Source of the DNA: an uncultured bacterium
GTDB taxonomy: Bacteria; Cyanobacteriota; Vampirovibrionia; Gastranaerophilales; Gastranaerophilaceae
Assembly (NCBI GenBank): GCA_949284985.1
Contig: CASDWY010000012.1
Location: 17,835 to 81,834 of the forward strand
Reading direction: 5' to 3'
Length of the DNA stretch: 64,000 nucleotides
This document shows positions 1 through 8,943 of this stretch, one piece after another (the first letter of the stretch is position 1; each line of letters opens with the position of its first letter). The position numbers and the translations under genes were made by a program. The notes under the pieces were generated by a model, which saw only the letters and a list, made by a program, of their open reading frames with translations, made no database searches and had not been told where the DNA came from.

Positions 1-1305
1 ATAAATAAAATCTTCACAAGAGTAAAGTCAAAATACGCAAATATATTTGAGAAGAACGATGAAATTAAATTAAAAGCGAGAACAGTTGCCTATCTCGTAG
101 CAGAGTTACAAAAATATAGTCTTTTGAATACTAATATTGATATCAAAGGTAAAGCTTATGAAGAATTAGTCGGAGCCAATTTAAGAGGTGATAGGGGAGA
201 GTTTTTCACGCCTAGAAATGTTATGAAAATGACAGTTGAAATGCTTGCTCCACAAATAGAAGAAAAGGTTTTAGATAGCAGTTGCGGTACAGGTGGCTTT
301 ATTGTCAATGCATTAACGTATGTTATCTCTAATTTAGAGAAGACAATGGAAAAACAACTTGGTAAAAAGAAAGATAAATGGAATTCAGATGAATTATTAG
401 CATTTAGAGATAGAATTTCAGAAGTTGCCGCAAGTAGTTTCTTTGGTTTTGATATAAATCCTGACTTAGTTAAAGCAACAAAAATGAATATGGTAATGAA
501 TAATGACGGTAGCGGCAATATTCTACCTTGTAACTCATTAGACCCTCCGCATTTATGGAGTGATGATTTTAAGAGTAAATTGGCGAGTGCTCTTGGTATA
601 AGTAAGGATAAAATCACAAATTGTGATAACATCGCATTCTTTGATGTGATTGTAACTAACCCACCTTTTGGAAGTAAAATTCCTGTAAAAGATACAGCCG
701 TATTGCAACAATATGACTTAGGACATATCTGGAATAAAGATAGCAATGGTAATTGGGTTAAGTCCAATAAGCTTCAATCATCAGTCCCGCCTGAACAATT
801 ATTTATTGAAAGGTGTCTTCAATTACTCAAACCTGGTGGAAGAATGGGAATAGTATTACCGGATGCAATATTAGGAGCCCCAGGTCTTGAATATATAAGA
901 ACATGGTTAATTCATAAAGCATATATCATTGCAAGTATAGATTTGCATGAAGATACTTTTCAACCTAGAAATGGTACCCAAACATCAGTTTTATTCTTAC
1001 AAAAGAAAACTAAAGATGAAATCGACAAAGAAGAAAAATCTGGACAAATGAAAGATTACAAAATCTTTATGGCTATGGTCGATAGAATTGGTCATGATAG
1101 ACGTGGTACACCATTATTCAAAAGAGATAAATACGGCAATGAAATATTAGTTCCAGAAGAAAATGAAGTTGTAGAACTTGATGAAATATCAAACGGACAA
1201 AGAACTGTGAAGTTAACTTCTCAAACTAAAGTTCTTGATGACCAAACAAGAGAAGTGCCTGCTATATTTGCAAAATGGAAGAAATCAGAAGGTATTGGAT
1301 GGTAA
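1..1305 (+). CDS. hsdM: Type I restriction-modification DNA methyltransferase subunit M (5' end outside window)
   Basis: Adenine-N6 DNA methyltransferase of a type I restriction-modification complex, which needs the S subunit for sequence recognition. The frame is open from base 1, so the start lies upstream; the first in-window start codon (TTG at 124) falls inside the helical N-terminal domain and is not the true start. Visible motifs are the SAM-binding motif I (DSSCGTGGF, bases ~280-305) and the catalytic NPPF motif IV (bases ~658-670), preceded by the family-typical GEFFTPRNV segment. The stop overlaps the downstream HsdS start by 7 bases, so the two are co-translated. No HsdR is visible; it may lie upstream of the window. 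Confidence 0.93.
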   Translation: MNKIFTRVKSKYANIFEKNDEIKLKARTVAYLVAELQKYSLLNTNIDIKGKAYEELVGANLRGDRGEFFTPRNVMKMTVEMLAPQIEEKVLDSSCGTGGFIVNALTYVISNLEKTMEKQLGKKKDKWNSDELLAFRDRISEVAASSFFGFDINPDLVKATKMNMVMNNDGSGNILPCNSLDPPHLWSDDFKSKLASALGISKDKITNCDNIAFFDVIVTNPPFGSKIPVKDTAVLQQYDLGHIWNKDSNGNWVKSNKLQSSVPPEQLFIERCLQLLKPGGRMGIVLPDAILGAPGLEYIRTWLIHKAYIIASIDLHEDTFQPRNGTQTSVLFLQKKTKDEIDKEEKSGQMKDYKIFMAMVDRIGHDRRGTPLFKRDKYGNEILVPEENEVVELDEISNGQRTVKLTSQTKVLDDQTREVPAIFAKWKKSEGIGW

Positions 1306-2780
1306 ATACTAAGAAAAAAGTAAATATTACCGAAGAAACTAAGATAGAAGTTCAAGAGACAGACATTCCAGATGATGAAGTGAACTGGTGTAGTGTTTCG
1401 TTGTCTGAAGTCATTAAAAATTCTAATCGTATAGAAGCCAGTACATTTAGTCTAGAAGCAAAACATTCACGAGAACAAGTTAAAAACTCTAAATATAAAT
1501 TATTACCAATAAATGGGATAAATTCTTTTACAAACGCATATCATAGACCGCGTTTTAGAAGGATTTTTCTAGAAAAATCTGATTTAGGAATATTTCAACC
1601 ATCTCAAATAACAGAAATTTATCCGAAACCCGATTCTTATATTTCAGAATTAACACAAGTTGATATAGAAAAATTACGAGTGCATAAAAATCAAATTTTA
1701 TTGACCTGTTCAGGAACAGTCGGGAATGTTGCATATGTTTCTAAAACACTGGACAACAACATATTTAGCCATGATTTAATAAGACTTACTCCTTATAAGG
1801 ACTATGACAGTGGTTATATTTATGCCTTTCTGAGGACAAATATAGGTCAGTTACTTATAAAAACAAATAACTATGGTTCGGTTATTAGCCATATTGAGCC
1901 TAAACATCTTGAAAACATTGAAATTCCCAATCCTCCAGATATTTTAAAGAAGGAAATACATAATCTTATAGTTAAATCGTATGATTTAAGAGATGAATCA
2001 AATGACTTAATAGATGAAGCCGAAAAGTTATTGATTCAAGAACTTCAACTTCCCCTAATAGAAGATTTTAAACCTAAATACTACGACAAACAAACCGACA
2101 TAAGAAATTTTGAAGTGTCATTAAGTAAACTTAACAATAGATTTGATGGTTCGTATCATATTCCTTTAGCAAATTGTTTACTAGCACACCTAAAAAATAA
2201 TGCTGGTGAGATACTGCAACTTGGTAATAAACTATTTTCTAACAGAATTATATTGGCAGGTGTTTTTAAAAGAACTTACGTTGGAGAAAATGAAGGAGTT
2301 CCTTTTTTGGGCGGAAAAGAAATTATGCAATTATCTCCAAATGTAGAAAAATTCTTATCAAGAAAAGTACATAACAAATTGATTAAAAACTCTTTAGAAG
2401 TAAAAGAAAACATGATTTTAATTACAGATAGAGGTACTATTGGTAATGTAATGATAGTACCGAAACATTTTGAAGGTTGGGCTGTAAGCCAAAATGTAAT
2501 TAAATTGGAATGTAGTTCAGAAAACATAGCAGGATATTTATATGCATTTTTAAATTCCTGCTATGGTAATTTATTCTTACAAAGAGAAACTTATGGTTCT
2601 GTAATTAACATGATTGATGATAAGAATGTTGCAAAAATACCAATACCATTGTTAAAAAATAAAGAAATTCAAGCAAAAATAAACAACTTAGTTTTAGAAG
2701 CTAATAAAAAAAGATATGAGGCATACGTTTTAGAACAAAAGGCTATCAGAATGGTTAATGAAAAAGTCATATACGCATAA
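1299..2780 (+). CDS. hsdS: Type I restriction-modification specificity subunit S
   Basis: DNA-recognition subunit directing the methyltransferase (and a restriction subunit, if present) to a bipartite target. It has two target-recognition halves, each with the family pattern: GTVGNVAYV then GSVISHIEPKHL in the first half, GTIGNVMIV then GSVINMIDDKNV in the second. The start is placed at ATG 1299, not at the in-frame ATG 1275: AGAAGG at 1287-1292 sits 6 bases upstream and the start overlaps the HsdM stop. About 493 residues, a little longer than typical HsdS. Specificity cannot be read from sequence. Confidence 0.9.
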   Translation: MVNTKKKVNITEETKIEVQETDIPDDEVNWCSVSLSEVIKNSNRIEASTFSLEAKHSREQVKNSKYKLLPINGINSFTNAYHRPRFRRIFLEKSDLGIFQPSQITEIYPKPDSYISELTQVDIEKLRVHKNQILLTCSGTVGNVAYVSKTLDNNIFSHDLIRLTPYKDYDSGYIYAFLRTNIGQLLIKTNNYGSVISHIEPKHLENIEIPNPPDILKKEIHNLIVKSYDLRDESNDLIDEAEKLLIQELQLPLIEDFKPKYYDKQTDIRNFEVSLSKLNNRFDGSYHIPLANCLLAHLKNNAGEILQLGNKLFSNRIILAGVFKRTYVGENEGVPFLGGKEIMQLSPNVEKFLSRKVHNKLIKNSLEVKENMILITDRGTIGNVMIVPKHFEGWAVSQNVIKLECSSENIAGYLYAFLNSCYGNLFLQRETYGSVINMIDDKNVAKIPIPLLKNKEIQAKINNLVLEANKKRYEAYVLEQKAIRMVNEKVIYA

Positions 2781-2837
2781 TTAACTTGACTTCCGTGCAC
2801 TTGTAAGTGATGAATACGACACCTAAAAGGAGGTCGT

Positions 2838-3062
2838 ATGAGTAAAAGCAAGAAATACAAGATTAAACAAAAAGATTTTAGGAAGTTAGAAAAATTAGCT
2901 GAGCGGATTTATAACACAGCTACTGTAATTGATTATTTTTGCAGGACGCAGCAAGAGATTGAAGAACTGTATAATCTTACTCCAATCATAGAAAATTTAA
3001 GGAGAGATTCTGATACTGTAAATGCTTATTTTATAAATTATCCTGACAATAATAATTTTTAA
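2838..3062 (+). CDS. Small hypothetical protein
   Basis: A 74-residue, lysine-rich, probably helical protein that I do not recognise. The start is well supported by a strong AAGGAGG Shine-Dalgarno sequence 6 bases upstream of ATG. It lies 57 bases after hsdS on the same strand and is followed by a 139-base gap. Small basic proteins of this kind are common in phage-derived and island DNA, which fits the surroundings, but no function can be assigned. Confidence 0.6.
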   Translation: MSKSKKYKIKQKDFRKLEKLAERIYNTATVIDYFCRTQQEIEELYNLTPIIENLRRDSDTVNAYFINYPDNNNF

Positions 3063-3201
3063 ATAGTATTTAAGAGCGGTTTTAATACCGTTCAAAAAGT
3101 GTTCAATAAATAAATTGTGTCTGAATGATACGTTTTGAAAGATTTTGCTTGATATTTTGCTCATTAAGAGTGATGAATGTCATTGCTGATAAGAGGTAAC
3201 A

Positions 3202-3420
3202 ATGATTGAATTAGGCAAAAAATACAGACTTAAAAAGATCAAAGGTTTTAAGAGCTCTGATAATGAGTATTACAAAGTAATTAGCTTCTACAATTTCGAC
3301 ACTGTAATTTGTGAAAACGCTTGCGGAGAAAGATTTGTATTTATGAAAGAGTTTTTAATTGACCCAGATAAGCCTGATGAAATCTATTCAGATTTGATAT
3401 TTGAAAGGAAAAAACAATGA
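3202..3420 (+). CDS. Small hypothetical protein, first gene of a coupled pair
   Basis: A 72-residue protein with a beta-rich composition (GKKYRLKKIKGF, YYKVISFYNFDTVI), possibly a small SH3-like or phage regulatory fold; function unknown. A Shine-Dalgarno sequence (AGAGG) precedes ATG 3202. Its TGA stop overlaps the next start as ATGA at 3417-3420, showing that the downstream broken gene was once translationally coupled to it. Confidence 0.6.
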   Translation: MIELGKKYRLKKIKGFKSSDNEYYKVISFYNFDTVICENACGERFVFMKEFLIDPDKPDEIYSDLIFERKKQ

Positions 3421-3626
3421 CAGAAAAAGACTATGCACTTTATGGAACAAAGGTTTTGAATTTAAAAACATAAGAAATTGGCTTGCTGATTTGTATTTGG
3501 AAAAACAAATTTGCAGATGCTGAAATAGATTACGCAACTTGTGTTGATAAGCAAGGCAAAAAATACAATATCGAACTTGATAATATAAGAGAGTTTGAAG
3601 ATGATTTTTGCAAAGCGAAAAGTTGA
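3417..3626 (+). pseudogene. Small island gene interrupted by an in-frame ochre codon
   Basis: The reading frame starts at ATG 3417 in an ATGA overlap with the previous gene, runs 18 codons to TAA at 3471-3473, then stays open in the same frame to TGA at 3624. The part after the stop is clearly protein-like (DYATCVDKQGKKYNIELDNI). A single AAA/CAA/GAA to TAA change would explain it. It is too short for the usual ORF cutoff. Readthrough or a sequencing error are alternatives. Function unknown. Confidence 0.55.
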
Positions 3627-3674
3627 AGCAAATGTGAAACTTGTGAGCCTGCATCTTAAATGGAGCATAGCGAA

Positions 3675-3875
3675 ATGAAAGTGAAAAATAAACTAACAAG
3701 AGAAACCTTAGAAATAACTTATCCTGAATTTAGAAAAAAGTTTGCAAAAGAACTACAAACAGCTTTTGAAAGTTATCGCAGGACACAATTAAATAAGTAT
3801 TCTTATAACTTTAACGATGATAACTCAATGGAATACAATTTCTATAACAAAGGAGCGAATAAAAAACCAAACTAG
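3675..3875 (+). CDS. Small hypothetical protein
   Basis: A 66-residue hydrophilic protein, not recognised. The start is taken at ATG 3675 because GGAG at 3662-3665 lies 9 bases upstream; the in-frame ATG at 3660 has no ribosome-binding site. The stop codon lies inside a rho-independent terminator, so this is the last gene of the small-ORF cluster that follows hsdS. Confidence 0.5.
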   Translation: MKVKNKLTRETLEITYPEFRKKFAKELQTAFESYRRTQLNKYSYNFNDDNSMEYNFYNKGANKKPN

Positions 3876-3888
3876 TTTGGGCTTTTTT
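3861..3888 (+). terminator. Rho-independent terminator closing the small-ORF cluster
   Basis: The dyad CCAAAC-TA-GTTTGG (3867-3880) is preceded by an A run and followed by GCTTTTTT. It overlaps the stop codon of the preceding 66-residue gene. Confidence 0.7.
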
Positions 3889-4010
3889 GAGCGAGTGCGT
3901 TAAAATGGCGAAGCCATTACTTTCAATTGCAATGGAACTTCAACCACTTTGGAAATTCTAATTGGTACATTGAAAAAATGTGACTTAAAAGGCTTTTATA
4001 AATTATTTGA

Positions 4011-4016
4011 TATAAT
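4011..4016 (+). promoter_or_regulatory. Candidate -10 element for a leaderless transcript
   Basis: A perfect TATAAT lies 8 bases upstream of ATG 4025, and no Shine-Dalgarno sequence is present. Transcription would begin at or next to the A of the start codon. No convincing -35 hexamer is present at 17 bases, so this is tentative. Confidence 0.35.
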
Positions 4017-4024
4017 TTAATATA

Positions 4025-4837
4025 ATGAATAAAAATGACGTAAAAAAAGAAAAAGAAAATCAATTATTAAACAAATTTTTAAATACTAAAATTGGCAATA
4101 TCTGGTATTTAGAGAATAGAATCATAGATAAATTTCAATATGAATCGCCAGATTTTTTACTTCAAACACTTGATAACAAAACTCTAGGTTTAGAAATCAC
4201 AGAATTTTATGTTAAACATGATCATTTAGATTATACTAGAACATTAACTCGAATTGGCAACAAAATATGTCAAGAAACAAAAAAGAAATATAATATTTCA
4301 ATTTCTATGACCCTTGATAAATTTGACCCAAGAATATGGAGTAGTAACTGGAGGGATCATATAGATGCAGCTTACAACCCAGGTTTTTCAATACCACCTC
4401 AAACGAATATTTTTACAGATGAACTAAAAAAACTTATTTCTGAAAATATTGAGGAGATAAAACAAGGAAAACTTATCAAACAATGGATACAAATCAAGGA
4501 TGACTATTATCAAATATCTATTATTGATTTTCCATCTGTTTCTTCGAATAAATATGATTGTCATGTTAATAATACAGGTATGATAAAATTTAATCCTTAT
4601 GATGAATTACAATTATGCATAAATAAAAAAAATAGAAAAATTGAAAAATATAAAACAAAATGCGACAAGTGCTACTTATTAGTGAGTGTTCCTTCATGTA
4701 AAATTGGTAATTATTGTTCTTTTACAGATGAAATTAACAAACAAAAATTTATATCTAAATTTGACAAAATATTTTTATATAATGAATATTCGAATTCATC
4801 TTTTGTGCTCTGTACAAAGTACAATATTCTAAATTAG
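4025..4837 (+). CDS. Putative PD-(D/E)XK-like island protein
   Basis: A 270-residue protein of unknown role between a type I RM locus and mcrBC. Around residues 41-60 it has the arrangement E..PDF followed about a dozen residues later by GLEITEF, which resembles the beta-hairpin carrying the acidic residues of PD-(D/E)XK nucleases, although the usual ExK lysine is replaced by threonine. A cysteine cluster (CDKCYLLV.VPSCKIGNYC) sits near the C-terminus. It is convergent with mcrC, with only 12 bases between the stops. A nuclease function is inferred from this motif and the defence context only. Confidence 0.5.
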   Translation: MNKNDVKKEKENQLLNKFLNTKIGNIWYLENRIIDKFQYESPDFLLQTLDNKTLGLEITEFYVKHDHLDYTRTLTRIGNKICQETKKKYNISISMTLDKFDPRIWSSNWRDHIDAAYNPGFSIPPQTNIFTDELKKLISENIEEIKQGKLIKQWIQIKDDYYQISIIDFPSVSSNKYDCHVNNTGMIKFNPYDELQLCINKKNRKIEKYKTKCDKCYLLVSVPSCKIGNYCSFTDEINKQKFISKFDKIFLYNEYSNSSFVLCTKYNILN

Positions 4838-4849
4838 AAAAAGCCGAAA

Positions 4850-6109
4850 CTAAATAATACCGATAATAGCTTTTAATTTTTTCACAATAATATTTTGAAT
4901 ATTGTTATCTTGCAAATCATTATGTTTTAAATTTATCGTACAAAAATCAATATGGTAATTATTTTCAGAATTATTCAATTGATAATCTTTTATATCTGGC
5001 TCTACATCTTCAAATTGAGGATATAATAAAATTGCTCTGTTATATTTGTGCAACAGGCAATATGTTGTAACTTGATAGATATCAGCACTTGAAATGTCAT
5101 CAAATTTTTTGAATTTTTTGTACTTAGTATCAATAATAACCTGTGGATTTTGGATAAAAATATCAACTTTTGTATCTCTTCTGGTTTCTTTATCCCTAAC
5201 TAAAAGACGCTTTGTTTTTTGTGTTTTTGGCTGGCATTCAGGAATTTTTCGTTTTATTAATTCAAAAATAAATTCTTCAAATAATTTGTTCATATCCCAA
5301 ACAAGTGTAATATTTTCAAATTTGTTTTTAGATAAATCAACACTTGTCTGTTCTACAAACATTTTTGCTAGGTTAAATGATTTTTTGAAAAGTTCTTGAT
5401 TTCTTGTCAGTTTAATTTTCCTGACTTTAAATTTATCAAATCTGACAAAAGAAATATCTGAATAATAATTAATAATAAATTTTAAAGTTTTTTTATTGTA
5501 GTTACTGTGAGAAATATTATACAAGCAGGTTGAAACAAATAAAAACAGTTGATTTAGAAGATTATTTTCTGAAAATTCATCGTACTCACAATAAAATTTT
5601 GCTTGGTTTGTGCAGTTATAACGGATGTTTTCGCTAAATTTTATTTTACCTTTTAAGTAATTCAAATTTTCTTCTTCTCTAACATATCTTTTAGGCGTTA
5701 AGCGCTTTAAAGCCTCAAATAAAGAGGTCGCAAATTCTCTAATCAAAATTTCAATAAATGGATTTTTTTCGGTTGATAATTTTGCAGTGTTATTTGTTTT
5801 AATATCAAGATTTTTTGTGTAAGAAAGCATAAAAATAAGATTTTTTAGAATTATGCTTCGTTCAGCTTCTGAAATTTCACCATCATTATTTGCATCTTCT
5901 GAAAGGAGTTTAGGCAATATTTCTAAATGCAAGTTTTTATATTTGATAATGCCAACCCAAGATTTAGTTTTTATACCATGTCTTGTAATGTTTAAAGCTG
6001 AATCTAAGTTCTGGCATTTCAAATAAGCTTGAAGTTTATCTAGATTGCAACTTCCAAGCTTATTTTCTTTAATTTCAGAATATTCTTTAATAGTAATAGA
6101 TTCTCGCAT
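4850..6109 (-). CDS. mcrC: McrC-family 5-methylcytosine restriction nuclease subunit
   Basis: Nuclease partner of the McrB NTPase in McrBC modification-dependent restriction, which cleaves DNA carrying modified cytosine. The 419-residue protein has an N-terminal McrC domain (HLEILPK, then MLSYT) and a C-terminal PD-(D/E)XK core with VDIFI..PQVIIDTKYK followed by a Q-x3-Y helix. The start codon overlaps the McrB stop as TAATG, so translation is coupled. Residues 72-83 form a near-perfect EF-hand calcium-binding loop pattern, which I do not know as a feature of the family and which may be chance. Confidence 0.88.
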   Translation of the reverse strand: MRESITIKEYSEIKENKLGSCNLDKLQAYLKCQNLDSALNITRHGIKTKSWVGIIKYKNLHLEILPKLLSEDANNDGEISEAERSIILKNLIFMLSYTKNLDIKTNNTAKLSTEKNPFIEILIREFATSLFEALKRLTPKRYVREEENLNYLKGKIKFSENIRYNCTNQAKFYCEYDEFSENNLLNQLFLFVSTCLYNISHSNYNKKTLKFIINYYSDISFVRFDKFKVRKIKLTRNQELFKKSFNLAKMFVEQTSVDLSKNKFENITLVWDMNKLFEEFIFELIKRKIPECQPKTQKTKRLLVRDKETRRDTKVDIFIQNPQVIIDTKYKKFKKFDDISSADIYQVTTYCLLHKYNRAILLYPQFEDVEPDIKDYQLNNSENNYHIDFCTINLKHNDLQDNNIQNIIVKKLKAIIGII

Positions 6110-8499
6110 TAATTTTCCTGTTTAAATTTATCCTGCTTTAGTGCACCAACAAAATCTTTAACTTCGTTAGGTGTTTTGAATTCATACATAGAATCTTCAC
6201 ACTCATTTTTTAATTCTTCTGGAATATTAATTTCTTTTATAAAGCCTGGAATAACTAATTTTAATTTTTCCCAATCACAATAAAAATATTCATTCAATAG
6301 AGGAATAATTTCACTAAACCAGATTTCTTTCAAAATACTAATGTCTGCGTTTACATATTTTGTATTTATAAAATAACTGTGACCTATTTGATGGTCTCTG
6401 TCTAGCAAAATTTTAATTTTTGTATTTAGTTTTTCAAAAATAGATTGAAAACTACATCCAAAATCCGCAACCAATTCAGGTCTTGGCATCATTTCAACGA
6501 ATTTGAAACGACGACGAAGAGCAATATCTATACTTGCAATAGAACGGTCAGAAGTGTTCATTGTGCCTAAAATGTATAAATTACTTGGTACTCCAAATTT
6601 TGATTTTGTATATGGTAAGGTTACCAATAATTGTTCTTTGTCGACTTTTGTATTTTCAAAATTTCGTTCTTTATTTGGACAAACTCGTTTGTTTGTTTCT
6701 ATTAAAGTTATTAGCTCTCCAAATATTTTTGAAATATTACCTCTATTTATTTCGTCAATAATTAATAAGTATTTGTTATCAGGGTCAGAGTTTGCCTGTT
6801 GACAAATTTCTTTAAAAATACCTCTATTATATTCGTATGATATTGTTGAAGAGTCATCATTTACATCAATTTTTGGTTTTATACCTTCAACAAACTCTTC
6901 ATATGAATATGATTGATGAAATGTAATAAATTTATAAAAATCTTCAATTTTTCTTGTATTACTTGGGGCTTTGTATTGTGTAATTTGGTCAGTTAGATTT
7001 TCTTCTACATATTTAATACCATCCTCAGTTAAATACCATTCTGAATTTTCATTTTTTTCAAAAATAAAAGGAGCTTGTCTGTTTGTATAATTTACAGTTT
7101 TGCAATTTTCAGATGTATGAATTTGCATTTGTGCCCACAATGCAGCTCTTAGGTTTTTATTTTCTCTAGTAAGTGCAAATGCTTTAATAATTTTTTGATT
7201 CATTAAATCAGAAACTTTATATTTGTTTTGTTTGCCATTTAAATACATAGAAATTGCAATAGTAGTATACCAGCTTAAGTCTTTTACTATGTCATTTAGT
7301 TTTTGTTCTTCACTATTTGTATTTAATCCAGGATTTTCTCTCAAAAGATTTTGAATATATTCTTGAATGCTATATGTTTTTCCTGTTCCTGGAGGTCCAT
7401 ATAAGATTTGGTTTAATGATTGTTCCTTTAAATTATTATCCATTGCTATATCCTCACTATTATTTTTTTGAGCTACATTATGATACCACCAGATTAAATC
7501 TTGACAATCTAATAAGTTATTTTCAAAACCTAAAAAATTATTCATTTCTGGTCTTAAAATATCATTACAGTATTTAATCCATTGTACATATTTGTCCTCA
7601 TTTTTAGTTGTAATATTTATATTTAAATTTTTACTAAAAGTGTTATATGGGTTTATTCGTGTATATAGAAGATACTTTGTAGGATCTTTCAATGCTAAAA
7701 AAAATGATGCAGATTCTACCCCAACATTAATTCTATCTTTACTCTTCCAATTTGGGGAATGAATTAAAATTTCTTTAATAGTTTTTAAAAACAGATTAAT
7801 TCTTGATATTAAGTCTTCATTTTCGTTAAATAATTCAACTAAAATATTTTTAAATTCACTTAGATGAAATTCACAAAGATACCTGAAAACACTAGTTTTC
7901 CACATAAAAGGTACAAAATTTGGAGAACCTAGGTTTTTAATTTTTTCTTCAAGGTTGTCCAAATTATCAAAAATGTGATTATGTTGTTCAAAGTAATCAT
8001 ATTTATATTGCTCTGTCCAGAACTGACTTTTCCTATAGTGATTGTATTGAATAATTATTTTTCTTAATAAATCATTATTTACAGTACAATTAGTGATATT
8101 ATCATTTTTAAAACGATCAATATATTTGCCTAAACTTGGGTCTATTTTTTCTATTATATCAATATGGGTATCAGGAATAGCATATAAATTTTTATTTGTG
8201 AATATCGTATCATAATCTGTTCTCAAATTATCATCTTTATTTAATTCAATATTGTCAATCTCATATAATTTTTGTTTTGATGAATATGTGGAAGTTTTAA
8301 TATGAGTTGTTATTATATTTTTTTCAGTTGTAGTATTATGATAAGCTAAATATTGTGTGATATTATTTTTATCTTGCACCAACATAAACCATTTCTTACA
8401 AGTATTATAAAAACTTTCGTTTTCTATAATATATAGTTCATTTGTTTTGGCAGTAATAATTTTCCAATTAACGCCAAATTTATTAATTATATTAACCAT
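6109..8499 (-). CDS. mcrB: McrB-family AAA+ restriction motor with divergent N-terminal domain
   Basis: AAA+ NTPase that powers McrC cleavage; in the family the N-terminal domain selects the DNA target and the AAA+ domain hydrolyses GTP. Residues ~366-375 carry Walker A (GPPGTGKT), followed by Walker B (LLIIDEINRGN) and the McrB signature with sensor and arginine finger (GTMNTSDRS, IALRRRF). The first ~350 residues do not match a methyl-cytosine-binding domain I recognise, so the target is unknown. AAGGAG lies upstream of ATG 8499. It lies 45 bases downstream of the transposition genes on the same strand and has no obvious promoter of its own. Confidence 0.88.
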   Translation of the reverse strand: MVNIINKFGVNWKIITAKTNELYIIENESFYNTCKKWFMLVQDKNNITQYLAYHNTTTEKNIITTHIKTSTYSSKQKLYEIDNIELNKDDNLRTDYDTIFTNKNLYAIPDTHIDIIEKIDPSLGKYIDRFKNDNITNCTVNNDLLRKIIIQYNHYRKSQFWTEQYKYDYFEQHNHIFDNLDNLEEKIKNLGSPNFVPFMWKTSVFRYLCEFHLSEFKNILVELFNENEDLISRINLFLKTIKEILIHSPNWKSKDRINVGVESASFFLALKDPTKYLLYTRINPYNTFSKNLNINITTKNEDKYVQWIKYCNDILRPEMNNFLGFENNLLDCQDLIWWYHNVAQKNNSEDIAMDNNLKEQSLNQILYGPPGTGKTYSIQEYIQNLLRENPGLNTNSEEQKLNDIVKDLSWYTTIAISMYLNGKQNKYKVSDLMNQKIIKAFALTRENKNLRAALWAQMQIHTSENCKTVNYTNRQAPFIFEKNENSEWYLTEDGIKYVEENLTDQITQYKAPSNTRKIEDFYKFITFHQSYSYEEFVEGIKPKIDVNDDSSTISYEYNRGIFKEICQQANSDPDNKYLLIIDEINRGNISKIFGELITLIETNKRVCPNKERNFENTKVDKEQLLVTLPYTKSKFGVPSNLYILGTMNTSDRSIASIDIALRRRFKFVEMMPRPELVADFGCSFQSIFEKLNTKIKILLDRDHQIGHSYFINTKYVNADISILKEIWFSEIIPLLNEYFYCDWEKLKLVIPGFIKEINIPEELKNECEDSMYEFKTPNEVKDFVGALKQDKFKQEN

Positions 8500-8544
8500 A
8501 CTTCACTCCTTTTCTACAAGGATAGCACAAAAATTTTGGTGAAT

Positions 8545-8943
8545 TTATTCCATACCTAAAATTTCGCGCTCAATTTGACGGATGAAGTCCGGTGAGAGTT
8601 CTTTTTTGCTTGGTGATGTTTTGTTTGGCGTTTCTAGTTCTTTCAATTCGGGTAACAATTTTAAAATATTCACTAGCGAATAATATTCAGCCTGGCTTAT
8701 TGGGATTTCTTGTTGTTTGCTGTTTGAAATCCTAGCCATAAGTTTTTGGGCAAATTTTTGAAAATCCTCTTTAAATTGAGTTTTGTCATACATAGCTTCT
8801 TGCAGCTTTTTATCCCAATCATATTTCTTTTTCCAGTAAAACAAAGTTCTTTTGACAATATCGAGTTGCAAAGAGATTTCACTAACGGATAATCCCTTTA
8901 GATACATTTGTTCGGCTTGTTTAAATAATTTCATTTTACTCAT
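8545..8943 (-). CDS. Terminase-small-subunit-like HTH protein (DUF1804-type)
   Basis: A 132-residue protein whose N-terminus is a helix-turn-helix of the kind in phage terminase small subunits and DUF1804 proteins of Mu-like phages (QMYLKGLSVSEISLQL, then RTLFYWKKKYDW). The rest is helical and charged. Its start overlaps the stop of the upstream gene as TAATG. In this operon it probably binds DNA for the transposition machinery or acts as a regulator; no terminase large subunit or capsid gene is present, so packaging is unlikely. Confidence 0.6.
   Translation of the reverse strand: MSKMKLFKQAEQMYLKGLSVSEISLQLDIVKRTLFYWKKKYDWDKKLQEAMYDKTQFKEDFQKFAQKLMARISNSKQQEIPISQAEYYSLVNILKLLPELKELETPNKTSPSKKELSPDFIRQIEREILGME

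Noticed and set aside
156..767. Long minus-strand ORF opposite hsdM
   Set aside because: It is antisense to a clear methyltransferase with intact motifs, has no ribosome-binding site and its translation has no domain pattern.
2800..3190. Shared leader word GTGATGAAT before the genes at 2838 and 3202 and before the transposase
   Set aside because: The match is only 9-13 bases and could be chance; not enough to call a regulatory element.
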